This document shows positions 32,547 to 41,378 of a stretch of 54,626 bases of DNA, piece by piece (position 1 is the first letter of the stretch; each line of letters opens with the position of its first letter). This DNA is from Sphingomonadaceae bacterium (lineage in GTDB: Bacteria > Pseudomonadota > Alphaproteobacteria > Sphingomonadales > Sphingomonadaceae): NCBI GenBank assembly GCA_021741065.1, contig JAIOYN010000003.1, positions 1 through 54,626 of the forward strand, given 5' to 3'. The notes under the pieces were generated by a model. The model worked only from the letters and a program-made list of their open reading frames with translations, ran no database searches and was not told where the DNA came from. A program made the position numbers and the translations under genes.

Positions 32547-34990
32547 TAGATTTTGATCCGTGCATTTGAAGGGTCATAAAGGGGCTTGAGCGACGCGGTT
32601 ACTGGGTAACGCACACCCGCAATTTCGATTTCGTAATCATCTGCCCCAATCGGGCCGACCACGTCGCCATCTGCCGCGGTCACATAGCCAAGGCCACAGG
32701 ACGCGCCGAGCGTATGGGCGTACATGCCAGAGCGGATATAGCCAGCGATACGATCCCCCTGCCAAATCGGCTCATTATGATAGAGCATCGGCTCGGGCGA
32801 TTTCAGCAGGAACTGAACGAGCTTTTGCTTCAGCCCTTCTTCCTTCTGCTTCGCCAGCGCCTCTCGGCCGATGAAGCCGCCGGGCTTGTCCATCTTCACG
32901 GCAAAGCCGAGGCCAGCTTCCAAGGGCGTATCTTCATCGGTGATGTCATGGCCCCAATGGCGATAGGCCTTTTCCATGCGCAGCGCGTTGAGCGCGTGAT
33001 AACCGCAATGCTTGAGGCCAAAGGCCGTTCCTGCTGCGACAATCTCATCATAGACACCCGTCATGAATTCGGTCGGGATATAGAGTTCCCAGCCCAATTC
33101 GCCGACATAGGTGATGCGCGAAGCACGCACGATGGCATAGCCCAGCTCAATTTCTTGGCTCGTCGCAAAGGGAAAGGCCTCATGCGACAAATCATTGGGA
33201 CAAATCGATTGGAGCAGCGCACGCGCATTTGGCCCCATGATCGAGATCACGCCCATGGCGGAGGACACATTGGTCAAAATGGCATGGGCACCCTCTGGGA
33301 TATGCCGCGACAGCCAGTTGAAATCCTTCGTTTCTGTCTCGGCCCCAGTGACGATGAGATAAGCTGTCTGCGACAGTCGGGTGACCGTCAAATCCGCCTC
33401 AATACCACCCTTGTCGTTCAACCATTGGGTATAGATTAGCTTGCCCGGTGCCACATCAACATCATTGGCGCACACGCGGTTCAGAACAGCGCAGGCATCG
33501 CGCCCTTCCAGCCGGAATTTGGCAAAGGAGCTTTGGTCAAACAAGCCGACGGCCTCACGCACCGCTTTGCACTCTTCGGCATTGGCCTCAAACCAGTTTT
33601 GGCGACCATAGCTATATTCATATTTGGGCGTGCTGCCCGGTGCGCCATACCAATTGGGACGTTCCCAGCCAAAAGCCTCGCCATGGCAGGCCCCGGCTGC
33701 AACCAATCGATCATGAATGGCGGAACGACGGACGCCGCGCGCGGTTTCATACTGCTTGAAGGGATAATGCGTCGCGTAGAGCAGCCCAAGGCTCTCCGTC
33801 ACGCGTTCGCGCAGATATTTGCGGTTGATCTGGAACGGCATGTTGCGCCGAATATCGACCGTCCACAGGTCCGCGGGCGGAATGCCGTCACGGATCCAAT
33901 CGGCCATAACCTTGCCAACACCGCCTGCGGATTGCAGGCCGATGGAGTTGAGGCCCGCGGCGACAAAGCAGCCCTTCAGCTCGGCACTTTCGCCCAGATG
34001 GTAACGCACATCAGGCGTGAAGCTTTCCGGCCCGCAGAAGAATTTCTGGATGCCCGCTTTTTCAAGCGCAGGCACGCGGCGCATGGCATCCATCAACAAG
34101 GGCTCGAAATGTTCAAAGCTGCCTGCAATTTCATCAAAGCAGAAGTCTTCGGAAATGCCGTCCATGCCCCAGGGCCGCGCATTGGGTTCAAAAGCCCCAA
34201 CCAACAACTTGCCCGCATCATATTTATAATAGCCGCAATAATCATAGTCGCGCAGCACGGGGAGCGTTTTGTCGATCCCCTCCACACCTTCGAACAGAAC
34301 ATAATAATGCTCGCACGCATGCAAGGGTGCGGCCACGCCGATGCTCGCCGCCAGATCGCGTGTCCACATGCCGCCGCAGATCACGACATAATCGGCATCA
34401 ATCGATCCATCATCGGTATCAACACCCGTCACGCGCTCCACATTGTGGCGAATTTTCGTGACCTTGGTATTTTCAAATATTTTAGCGCCGCCCGTGCGTG
34501 CGCCCTTTGCAAGCGCCTGCGTGATATCCACGGCATTGGCATAGCCATCGCTGGGGATATGTATGCCGCCGACCACATCATCAACATTGACGATGTTCGC
34601 GAGCTCTTTGATTTCCTGAGGCGTCACGACATTGACGGGCAGATCAAACACCTTTGCCATCGAAGCGCTGCGTTTCAGTTCTTCAAACCGCTCCGCATTG
34701 GTCGCCATCGAAATGGAGCCGCACTGCCGATAGCCTGTGGCTTGGCCTGTTTCTGCTTCCAGCCCGCGATAAAGCTCGCCCGTATATTTGGCGAGCTTAG
34801 TCATGTTGATGGAGGGGCGCAGCTGCCCCACCAGGCCAGCCGCGTGCCAGGTCGTGCCGCTGGTGAGCTGCTTGCGTTCCAGCAAAACAACGTCGTCCCA
34901 GCCAATCTTGGTCAAGTGATAGGCAATCGAGCAGCCAATAACGCCGCCGCCAACGATGACGACTTTCGCCTTTTTGGGAAGTTCAGCCAC
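32546..34990 (-). CDS. FAD-dependent dehydrogenase fused to GcvT domain (dimethylglycine/sarcosine dehydrogenase-like) A
   Basis: An 814-residue flavoprotein. The N-terminal FAD domain shows VIVGGGVIGCSIAYHL and SGTTWHAAGL, where His49 is in the position covalently linked to FAD in dimethylglycine dehydrogenase. From about residue 430 a GcvT-like tetrahydrofolate-binding half follows (WERPNWYGAPG, then EVGLF-like EAVGLFDQSSFAKF and the C-terminal EKAYRHWGHDITDEDTPLEAGLGF block). The reaction in the family is oxidative removal of a methyl group captured as methylene-tetrahydrofolate. It follows the paralogue B by 4 bases. Which amine is used is not determined. Confidence 0.92.
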   Translation of the reverse strand: MAELPKKAKVVIVGGGVIGCSIAYHLTKIGWDDVVLLERKQLTSGTTWHAAGLVGQLRPSINMTKLAKYTGELYRGLEAETGQATGYRQCGSISMATNAERFEELKRSASMAKVFDLPVNVVTPQEIKELANIVNVDDVVGGIHIPSDGYANAVDITQALAKGARTGGAKIFENTKVTKIRHNVERVTGVDTDDGSIDADYVVICGGMWTRDLAASIGVAAPLHACEHYYVLFEGVEGIDKTLPVLRDYDYCGYYKYDAGKLLVGAFEPNARPWGMDGISEDFCFDEIAGSFEHFEPLLMDAMRRVPALEKAGIQKFFCGPESFTPDVRYHLGESAELKGCFVAAGLNSIGLQSAGGVGKVMADWIRDGIPPADLWTVDIRRNMPFQINRKYLRERVTESLGLLYATHYPFKQYETARGVRRSAIHDRLVAAGACHGEAFGWERPNWYGAPGSTPKYEYSYGRQNWFEANAEECKAVREAVGLFDQSSFAKFRLEGRDACAVLNRVCANDVDVAPGKLIYTQWLNDKGGIEADLTVTRLSQTAYLIVTGAETETKDFNWLSRHIPEGAHAILTNVSSAMGVISIMGPNARALLQSICPNDLSHEAFPFATSQEIELGYAIVRASRITYVGELGWELYIPTEFMTGVYDEIVAAGTAFGLKHCGYHALNALRMEKAYRHWGHDITDEDTPLEAGLGFAVKMDKPGGFIGREALAKQKEEGLKQKLVQFLLKSPEPMLYHNEPIWQGDRIAGYIRSGMYAHTLGASCGLGYVTAADGDVVGPIGADDYEIEIAGVRYPVTASLKPLYDPSNARIKI

Positions 34991-34994
34991 TATA

Positions 34995-37412
34995 TCACAC
35001 CTTCATTTTTGCGTTATCGGCATCATATGCCGGATGCTCCAGCACCGTTCCAACCCGCCGTTCACCCTGCAGCATGATATCAAAACGGGATCCGGGCGCG
35101 GCATTTTCAAGCGGTACGCAGGCAAAGAAAAGGCTCTTACCCACACGATGCCCATAACCACCTGACGTTGTCAGACCGATGCATTGGTCTCCGACCAAAC
35201 ATGGCTCCGCGCCGCGCACGTCGACATTGGAGGCATCCACCTCACCATAGACAATGCGGAAACGGTCCGGCGCATCCAGCGTTGCCTGCTTGCCAACAAA
35301 GTCATCCTTGTTGAAATTGATGAAGCGCGGCATGTCCGCCTCAATCATCGTCAATTCATTGGTGAGTTCCGACCCCCAGGCCTTATAGCCTTTTTCCACC
35401 CGCATCGTGTTTGCAGCGTAAAGGCCGTAATTGACGATGCCATATTCCTGCCCAGCATCCCAAACGGCATCATACAACGCCGCAAGATCGTCCATAGCTG
35501 GATGCAGCTCCCACCCAAGCTCCCCCGCATATGACACACGAAGCGCGCGCATTTTTATGCCTGCGATTGAGATTTCCTGACCACTTAACCAGCGGAAACC
35601 GTCATTCGTTAAGTCCGCATCGGTCAGCTTTGCTAGCACATCGCGCGAACGCGGGCCGTTCATCACCAAAACGCCCAAGTCCATCGTCAAATTGCGGATG
35701 GTGACATCCTCATGCGGCAATTTGCTTTGGATCAGCAAATCCCAATCGCGTTGCTCTGCAGCAGCCGCCGACAGGCAGTAAAAATGATCATCGGCAAAGC
35801 GCGTGACCGTCATTTCGCCGTAAATACGACCTTGAATTGACAAGGGGTGCACCAAGCCGATACCGCCCAATTTTTTGGGCATGCGGTTGGCGCAAATACG
35901 GTTGAGGAATGCCTCCGCATCGGGTCCGCTTACGTCATATTTGGCAAAGCCGGACAGATCGAGCACGCCAACGCCTTCGGCCACAGCCTTCACTTCGGCG
36001 GCGACCGCTTCGAAGCTATTGGTGCGTTGGTAGCCACCTTGTTCCTCAGCGCCGTCAAGCGCGAAATATTTGGGCCGTTCCCAGCCATAGGTTTCGCCAT
36101 AGACAGCGCCTGCCGCCTTCAGCTTTTCATAAAGCGCGCTCGTCTTTTGCGGGCGGCCATCCGGCTCTTCTTCGCCGGGAAGCCGGGTGGTGAACGTCAT
36201 CCGATAATCCAGGAACACCTTGTCGCGGCTATAATCTTCATCGGCATACGGGCCATAACGACGCGGGTCGAATTCGGTCATGTTGATGTCGGCATCACCA
36301 AACACCATCCATTGCGCCATATATTTGCCGGCACCGCCGCCTTGCGCGATGCCAAAGCTGGTGCCGCAGCAATGCCAGAAATTCTTGAGGCCCACCGCTG
36401 GCCCCAATAATGGTCCGCCATCTGGGGTATGCGGAATAGCGCCATTGACGAAGCGCCTTAGGCCAACCTCACCAAATATCGGCATCCGCTCAATCGCGCG
36501 CTCAAGCCATGGAGCAATCCGCTCCAAATCTTCAGGGAACAGCTCGCTGGTCGAATCCCATTCGGGGTGCCCACCGCGCGGTGCCCACGCCTCGACCAAA
36601 CCTGTGTTTTCGTACACGCCTATCAGGCCGCTTTTCTGTTCCTGCCGAAAATAGCCCGATACATGCGGACAGCGCATCACGGGGATTTCTTCTTCGCGAT
36701 CCTTAAACGCAGGAATAGGATCGGTGACAACATAATGATGTTCCATATTGGTCACCGGAATATCGATACCCGCCATCTGGGCGATCTGCCGCGCGTAGCA
36801 GCCTGCCGCGTTCACTACGATTTCGGCGCGGATCGTACCTTTCTCGGTCTCAACATCCCATTCGCCGGACGGCAATTGGGTCAGTCCAGTCACGCGGTTT
36901 TTGCGGACAATCTTTGCGCCCATATTTTTTGCACCAATGGCAAGCGCATTACAGATACCCGATGGATCAGCATGTCCGTCCTGGGTGGTACGTGCGCCGG
37001 CAATAACCCCATCCAGCGTCATAAACGGATTATGGCGCAGGATTTCCTCTGGCGGGATGATTTCCATATCAAAGCCAATGATTTTGGAAAAACCTTCGAT
37101 ATAGCGCATCCACGCCAACTCGCGCTCGTTCGTGGCAAGGCGAATGCCGCCCGAGGTATGCCAGCTTACATATTGCCCCGTCAGCCCTTCAAGCTTGGGA
37201 TAGAGCTGATTGCTGTAAGCATGCATTTTGGCGAGGTTGTAGCTGCCGGTAATGTTCGGGCATTGCCCGGCGGCGTGCCAAGTCGAGCCGGAAGTCAGCT
37301 CATCCTTTTCAATCAACAAACAATCTGTCCAGCCAAGCTCAGCAAGATGGTAAAGCAACGAAGCTCCCATTATGCCGCCGCCAATGATGACAACCCGCGC
37401 CGATGTTTGCAT
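34995..37412 (-). CDS. FAD-dependent dehydrogenase fused to GcvT domain (dimethylglycine/sarcosine dehydrogenase-like) B
   Basis: An 805-residue paralogue of the preceding gene and the first gene of the operon. The FAD loop is VVIIGGGIMGASLLYHL and the covalent-FAD histidine is in GSTWHAAGQCPNITG (His46). The GcvT half runs from about residue 425, with GETYGWERPKYFALDGAEEQGGYQRTNSF near its beginning and VEKGYKAWGSELTNELTMIEADM near the C-terminus. I chose the ATG at 37412 because AAGGAG lies 10 bases upstream and the FAD motif then starts properly; the frame is open to 37475. Two paralogues in tandem suggest successive demethylations, for example dimethyl- then monomethyl-amine intermediates. 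Confidence 0.92.
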   Translation of the reverse strand: MQTSARVVIIGGGIMGASLLYHLAELGWTDCLLIEKDELTSGSTWHAAGQCPNITGSYNLAKMHAYSNQLYPKLEGLTGQYVSWHTSGGIRLATNERELAWMRYIEGFSKIIGFDMEIIPPEEILRHNPFMTLDGVIAGARTTQDGHADPSGICNALAIGAKNMGAKIVRKNRVTGLTQLPSGEWDVETEKGTIRAEIVVNAAGCYARQIAQMAGIDIPVTNMEHHYVVTDPIPAFKDREEEIPVMRCPHVSGYFRQEQKSGLIGVYENTGLVEAWAPRGGHPEWDSTSELFPEDLERIAPWLERAIERMPIFGEVGLRRFVNGAIPHTPDGGPLLGPAVGLKNFWHCCGTSFGIAQGGGAGKYMAQWMVFGDADINMTEFDPRRYGPYADEDYSRDKVFLDYRMTFTTRLPGEEEPDGRPQKTSALYEKLKAAGAVYGETYGWERPKYFALDGAEEQGGYQRTNSFEAVAAEVKAVAEGVGVLDLSGFAKYDVSGPDAEAFLNRICANRMPKKLGGIGLVHPLSIQGRIYGEMTVTRFADDHFYCLSAAAAEQRDWDLLIQSKLPHEDVTIRNLTMDLGVLVMNGPRSRDVLAKLTDADLTNDGFRWLSGQEISIAGIKMRALRVSYAGELGWELHPAMDDLAALYDAVWDAGQEYGIVNYGLYAANTMRVEKGYKAWGSELTNELTMIEADMPRFINFNKDDFVGKQATLDAPDRFRIVYGEVDASNVDVRGAEPCLVGDQCIGLTTSGGYGHRVGKSLFFACVPLENAAPGSRFDIMLQGERRVGTVLEHPAYDADNAKMKV

Positions 37413-37574
37413 GACAGCCGTGCTCCTTAAGGCATTAACTCCGACGAACCTTAGGGCGGGTTTAAGGTCAGGCACAAATGGGGAATATGACGGGATCGGT
37501 TAAAAAAATTTTTGGATCATAGCTGTCGCTGTCTGTAAGGACAGTGGTGTGAAACTATGATGTAAAGGTAAGTT

Positions 37575-38339
37575 ATGCGGGTTGCGTTGATTACAGGTGC
37601 GGCACAAGGGGTTGGCTTTGCCACCGCGAAGATGTTTGCTGGGATGGGATATCATGTCGTTCTGACAGATGTGCAGCCGCTTGATACGCAAATAGCAAAG
37701 CTATCGGCACCTGGGGGTAGCGTGTCCGCTTTGTCGGGTGACATTTCCTCAGAAGCTTTCGTGACCGAACTGGCCGAAAAAGTGGCGTGCGATCACACGG
37801 CATTAGATGTCCTTGTTAACAACGCAGGTATCAGTATGATATGCCCTGCCGAAGACACAAGCCTCGACCAATGGCAACGCGTCATAAACATTAATCTGAC
37901 CGGACCGTTTTTGTTGTGCCGGGAATTTGGTAAGAAAATGCTAGCGCGTGGGCAGGGCAATATTGTCAACGTCGCCTCGATTGCCGGCTTGCACGGCGTT
38001 ATCGATCGTTCGGCCTATAACGCCTCCAAACATGGTTTGATCGGATTAACACGCACGCTTGCCGCCGAATGGGGCAATCGCGGCGTGCGTGTAAACGCTG
38101 TATGTCCCGGCTGGATAAAAACCGAAATGGACGAGGCGGACCAAGGTTCGGGCGCCTATTCGGACGCAGACATTATCAACCGCGTGCCCATGGGGCGTTT
38201 TGCAAAACCCGAGGATGTTGCGCGCGCCATAGCGTTTCTGGCACGTGAAGACAGCTTTATAAACGGCGTTAGCCTGCCTGTGGACGGTGGATGGGTCGCG
38301 GATGCCAGCTGGGATGCACTTCGGTTAAAAAAACGGTGA
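37575..38339 (+). CDS. SDR family NAD(P)-dependent oxidoreductase
   Basis: Short-chain dehydrogenase, 254 residues. The cofactor motif TGAAQGVGFAT is at the N-terminus, NNAGIS follows in the middle, and the catalytic Ser, Tyr and Lys occur as VASIAGLHG then SAYNASKHG. The C-terminal VCPGWIKTEM and GVSLPVDGGWVAD are standard. The substrate is unknown. It is divergent from the GcvT-fused dehydrogenase operon, across a 162-base region with an AT-rich tract and a small CTGTC/GACAG hairpin. AAAGG precedes the start. It may act on a related carbonyl intermediate, but this is inference. Confidence 0.9.
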   Translation: MRVALITGAAQGVGFATAKMFAGMGYHVVLTDVQPLDTQIAKLSAPGGSVSALSGDISSEAFVTELAEKVACDHTALDVLVNNAGISMICPAEDTSLDQWQRVININLTGPFLLCREFGKKMLARGQGNIVNVASIAGLHGVIDRSAYNASKHGLIGLTRTLAAEWGNRGVRVNAVCPGWIKTEMDEADQGSGAYSDADIINRVPMGRFAKPEDVARAIAFLAREDSFINGVSLPVDGGWVADASWDALRLKKR

Positions 38340-38468
38340 AGGAATTTGCATGGCTTTTGATGACCACATGAGGCAAATAGCGATCTCCTGGACCGTCATA
38401 GCATAGTCATAGTTGTCATCTATCGCCCATTTATCTGAGATGTTGTCTTAACAGCAAAGCGAAGCCTA

Positions 38469-39251
38469 ATGACGACAATTTCCATTGCGATCCGGAAGTT
38501 AGATATACAGGCCTATGTCCTGTGTGCAGTCCGTGTGCTTTGGATCGCTTTACCATTGGCGATATTGTTACCGCTTCACCTTGTATGGCATGTGCTGAAA
38601 ATACCATCGCCATGGGCCATGCTGTTCCTGCGCATCTGCGCGCGCGCACTGGGCGCACGCGTAACGGTTTACGGAAATCCATTGCGCAGAGATGTATTCT
38701 TTGTCGCCAATCATATCTCGTGGCACGATATTCCGATTTTAGCGGGGATTACCGGCTCCTCTTTTGTGGCGCAGGACGGCGTTAGGGATTGGCCAATCAT
38801 TGGCTGGCTGGCAAAGCTGAACCGCACGATTTTCATCAGCCGTACAGAAAAGCAAAATGTCGCCCAGCAAGTGGCCGAATTGCGCGAAGCGATTGCAGAA
38901 AACTGGTCAGTGACGCTGTTTCCGGAAGGCACAACCTCCGATGGCCTTGGGCTTTTGCCGTTCAAACAGTCACTGTTTGCGACATTGGCTCCACCGCCCA
39001 AACCAATGATGATCCAACCTGTTTTGCTCGATTTTGGTGATGACGGCCCAGAGATAGCTTGGCTCGGTGAAGAAACGGGCTGGGAAAGTGCCTGGCGCGC
39101 GTTTACGCGGCCCGGCACCTACGATGTTGGTGTGCATTTCCTCGAACCGTTCGACCCCGGCGTGCTTGCTGACCGTAAACTTGTGTGCGCGCTTGCACGC
39201 TCAAAACTGGCCGAGGCCTTGTCTGCAAAGCTGGGTTACGACGTGCGCTAA
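38469..39251 (+). CDS. 1-acyl-sn-glycerol-3-phosphate acyltransferase family (PlsC-like)
   Basis: Membrane-bound acyltransferase of glycerolipid synthesis, 260 residues. A hydrophobic segment near residues 20-40 precedes the catalytic HX4D motif (NHISWHDIPIL, His82, Asp87). The acyl-acceptor motif FPEGTTSDG follows about 65 residues later. The family transfers an acyl chain to lysophosphatidate or related lipids. It sits between an SDR gene and a 3-hydroxyisobutyrate-dehydrogenase-like gene with no obvious metabolic link. Its start at 38469 has only a weak ribosome site. An alternative role in ornithine-lipid or other lipid acylation cannot be excluded. Confidence 0.9.
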   Translation: MTTISIAIRKLDIQAYVLCAVRVLWIALPLAILLPLHLVWHVLKIPSPWAMLFLRICARALGARVTVYGNPLRRDVFFVANHISWHDIPILAGITGSSFVAQDGVRDWPIIGWLAKLNRTIFISRTEKQNVAQQVAELREAIAENWSVTLFPEGTTSDGLGLLPFKQSLFATLAPPPKPMMIQPVLLDFGDDGPEIAWLGEETGWESAWRAFTRPGTYDVGVHFLEPFDPGVLADRKLVCALARSKLAEALSAKLGYDVR

Positions 39252-39396
39252 AGCAGCCAGCCAAGCTTTCACACGCTTAAAAATAGCAAAATAATTCACC
39301 CAATCGGCCAAATTTTTCAATTGTGGCCGCGCATCGACGGCGCTCTACCTTTTCAATCGGCGGGCAACGCTTCTTGAAAAACAATTGGGTGTAATC

Positions 39397-40350
39397 ATGA
39401 AAATCGGATTTATTGGGCTTGGCAATGTCGGCGGAAAACTGGCGGGAAGCCTGATCCGTAACGGACATGATGTGACTGTCCGTGATCTTGATGACACTTT
39501 AGTCACCGAATATGTTGCACGCGGCGCGAAGGCCGCTGCATCGCCCAAGGAATTGGGAGAGAATGTTGACCTGATCGTCACCTGCCTGCCCTCCCCTGCG
39601 GCCAGCGCAGCCGTCGCCGAAGGCCCAGATGGCTTTTTGCAAATCATGCGCCCCGGCCAAGTCTGGCTGGAAATGAGCACGACCGACTACAGCGAAATCA
39701 TCCGCTTGGGTGCGCTGGTCGAAGCGCGCGGCGCCATGTTTATGGAGTGCCCGGTTTCGGGTGGATGCCATCGTGCCGATACCGGCAATATCGCGATTTT
39801 CGCTGGTGGCCCGCGCGCGGCCTTTGAATTTGTTCTGCCTGTTCTGACCACAATGGGCCGTCGCATCTTGCACACGGGTGATCTTGGCACAGCCTCTCAG
39901 TTGAAGGTCATGACCAATTATCTGTGCACGGTGCATCTGGTTGCGCTCGCCGAGGCCTTGACCACGTGCAAGGCCATCGGGCTGGATATGAACACCACTT
40001 ATGAGGCGATCAAAATCTCATCGGGCAACAGCTTTGTCCATGAAACGGAAAGCCAAGTCATCCTCAACGGCAGCCGGGATATCAATTTTACCATGGATCT
40101 AGTGTCGAAGGATATTGGCTTGTTTGACAAGATTGCACAGGAAGCCGGTGTTCCGGTGGAAATGTCCCCGCTGATCGTGCGTCTCTTCAAAGAAGCAGAG
40201 GCCAATTACGGGTCGCGCGAATTTTCGCCGAACATCATCCGTCGTTATGAAGAGCCCCTGGGCCTGAAGGTTCTTGGCACGGGCTTTCCCGACCAAATGG
40301 TCGATGATGAGCCCGAAGAGCGCGGGTACGAAGTCGTTCCCAAACGCTAA
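39397..40350 (+). CDS. NAD(P)-dependent oxidoreductase, 3-hydroxyisobutyrate dehydrogenase family
   Basis: Beta-hydroxyacid dehydrogenase superfamily, 317 residues. The N-terminal Rossmann motif is GFIGLGNVGGKLAGSL; the substrate-binding loop is CPVSGGCHRADTGNIAIFAGG; the catalytic lysine is in SQLKVMTNYL. Members oxidise 3-hydroxyisobutyrate, tartronate semialdehyde or related acids, and some reduce imines. The start ATG at 39397 is preferred over a TTG at 39385. It is divergent in function from the neighbours but convergent with the LysR gene, with which it shares the TTAGGGTCAGG junction motif. The substrate cannot be assigned. Confidence 0.88.
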   Translation: MKIGFIGLGNVGGKLAGSLIRNGHDVTVRDLDDTLVTEYVARGAKAAASPKELGENVDLIVTCLPSPAASAAVAEGPDGFLQIMRPGQVWLEMSTTDYSEIIRLGALVEARGAMFMECPVSGGCHRADTGNIAIFAGGPRAAFEFVLPVLTTMGRRILHTGDLGTASQLKVMTNYLCTVHLVALAEALTTCKAIGLDMNTTYEAIKISSGNSFVHETESQVILNGSRDINFTMDLVSKDIGLFDKIAQEAGVPVEMSPLIVRLFKEAEANYGSREFSPNIIRRYEEPLGLKVLGTGFPDQMVDDEPEERGYEVVPKR

Positions 40351-40373
40351 GGGTCAGGCCTTAGGGTCAGGGT

Positions 40374-41309
40374 CTAGCTATCGGCATCCTTCGACGACTG
40401 GCTATCGGCGACATTTTTGGCAACCCAATCCATGAACGTCCGGATTCGTGGGTTTTCGCGCATATCCTTGCGGCAGATTAATCCCCATGCGCCGGGACAT
40501 ACGGCTTTATGGGCGATAGGCTGCACCAGCCGTCCTGCCGCCATATCCTGATCCACAAACGGGCCGTTAACCAAGGCAATTCCTTCGCCATTCAGCGCCA
40601 TTTCAAGTGCAACCGCCAAGGTATCCACCATCAGATACGGTACAGATGGTTCGAACTCGGCACCCACAGAAGCAAACCAGGTCTCCCAATTTTGTACCTC
40701 CGTGTAAATGGCCACAAGAGGTTTGGTCATCAATTGTTGGGGAGCGGGATACTGTCCCATGGCTTCTGCCACCTCAGGACTGCATACCGGGAACAGCGCA
40801 TATTCATACAGCGGCACCCAATGAAATTTGGCCGGGTCCGGCTCGATAGCGCAATAGACCAGTCCGACATCAGCATGCACATCATCAAATTCCCATTCAA
40901 CCGCGCACGTATTGAGCGTCAGTTTGATTTCGGGATGGTCAGCCAGAAATTGGGGCACGCGCCTTGCAAGCCAGCGGATGGACGCGGTCACATAGGTTTG
41001 TACCCGAAGCGGCTTATCAAGCGCATTGCGATGCACTTCTTCGACGCCCTCGAGCAAGGATTCAAAAGCGGCCCGCACATAAGGGTACAGCACTTTGCCT
41101 TCTTCGGTCGAGACGATGTGGCGTCCTTCTTGGACGAACAAAGTGACGCCAAGTGCATCTTCGATGAGTTGAACTTGATGGCTGACCGCAGGATGCGTCA
41201 GACAAAGCTCATCGGCGGCATCGCGGATACTTTGGTGACGCGTCGCTGCTTCAAAGCCTTTAAGTGCTTTCAGAGGCGGCAATTGCTTAAGATCAATCTT
41301 CGGATGCAT
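40374..41309 (-). CDS. LysR family transcriptional regulator (GcvA-like)
   Basis: DNA-binding regulator, 311 residues. The N-terminal winged HTH shows LKALKGFEAATRHQSIRDAADELCLTHPAVSHQVQLIEDALG, typical of the GcvA branch. The C-terminal effector-binding domain follows. The ATG at 41309 has GGAGG 8 bases upstream; a GTG two codons earlier is less likely. It lies 69 bases downstream of the GMC oxidoreductase on the same strand, so it may be cotranscribed with, and regulate, the GMC-enolase-ALDH-MFS operon. The effector is unknown. GcvA-type proteins often sense amino acids, but no glycine-cleavage genes are adjacent. Confidence 0.9.
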   Translation of the reverse strand: MHPKIDLKQLPPLKALKGFEAATRHQSIRDAADELCLTHPAVSHQVQLIEDALGVTLFVQEGRHIVSTEEGKVLYPYVRAAFESLLEGVEEVHRNALDKPLRVQTYVTASIRWLARRVPQFLADHPEIKLTLNTCAVEWEFDDVHADVGLVYCAIEPDPAKFHWVPLYEYALFPVCSPEVAEAMGQYPAPQQLMTKPLVAIYTEVQNWETWFASVGAEFEPSVPYLMVDTLAVALEMALNGEGIALVNGPFVDQDMAAGRLVQPIAHKAVCPGAWGLICRKDMRENPRIRTFMDWVAKNVADSQSSKDADS

Positions 41310-41378
41310 GGCCACTCCCTCCCCGGATTCGCGCAGATCTGATGGAATAGCACAGCAAAAAAGGACTGGTAAATAAAA

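Noticed and set aside
33533-35077. A 514-codon open frame on the plus strand opposite the FAD dehydrogenase A gene
   Set aside because: It lies antisense to a clearly coding, well-conserved gene, its translation matches no family, and long antisense frames of this sort arise from codon bias.
30229-37412. DMSP demethylation (DmdA plus AcuI-like reductase) as explanation of the GcvT and MDR genes
   Set aside because: The GcvT halves are fused to FAD dehydrogenases with covalent-FAD His motifs, unlike standalone DmdA, and a Rieske oxygenase is not part of that pathway; amine demethylation fits better.
38350-38406. 18-codon ORF (MAFDDHMRQI...) with AAGGA upstream between the SDR and PlsC genes
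   Set aside because: Too short to support, with no coupling to the next gene and no conservation information available.
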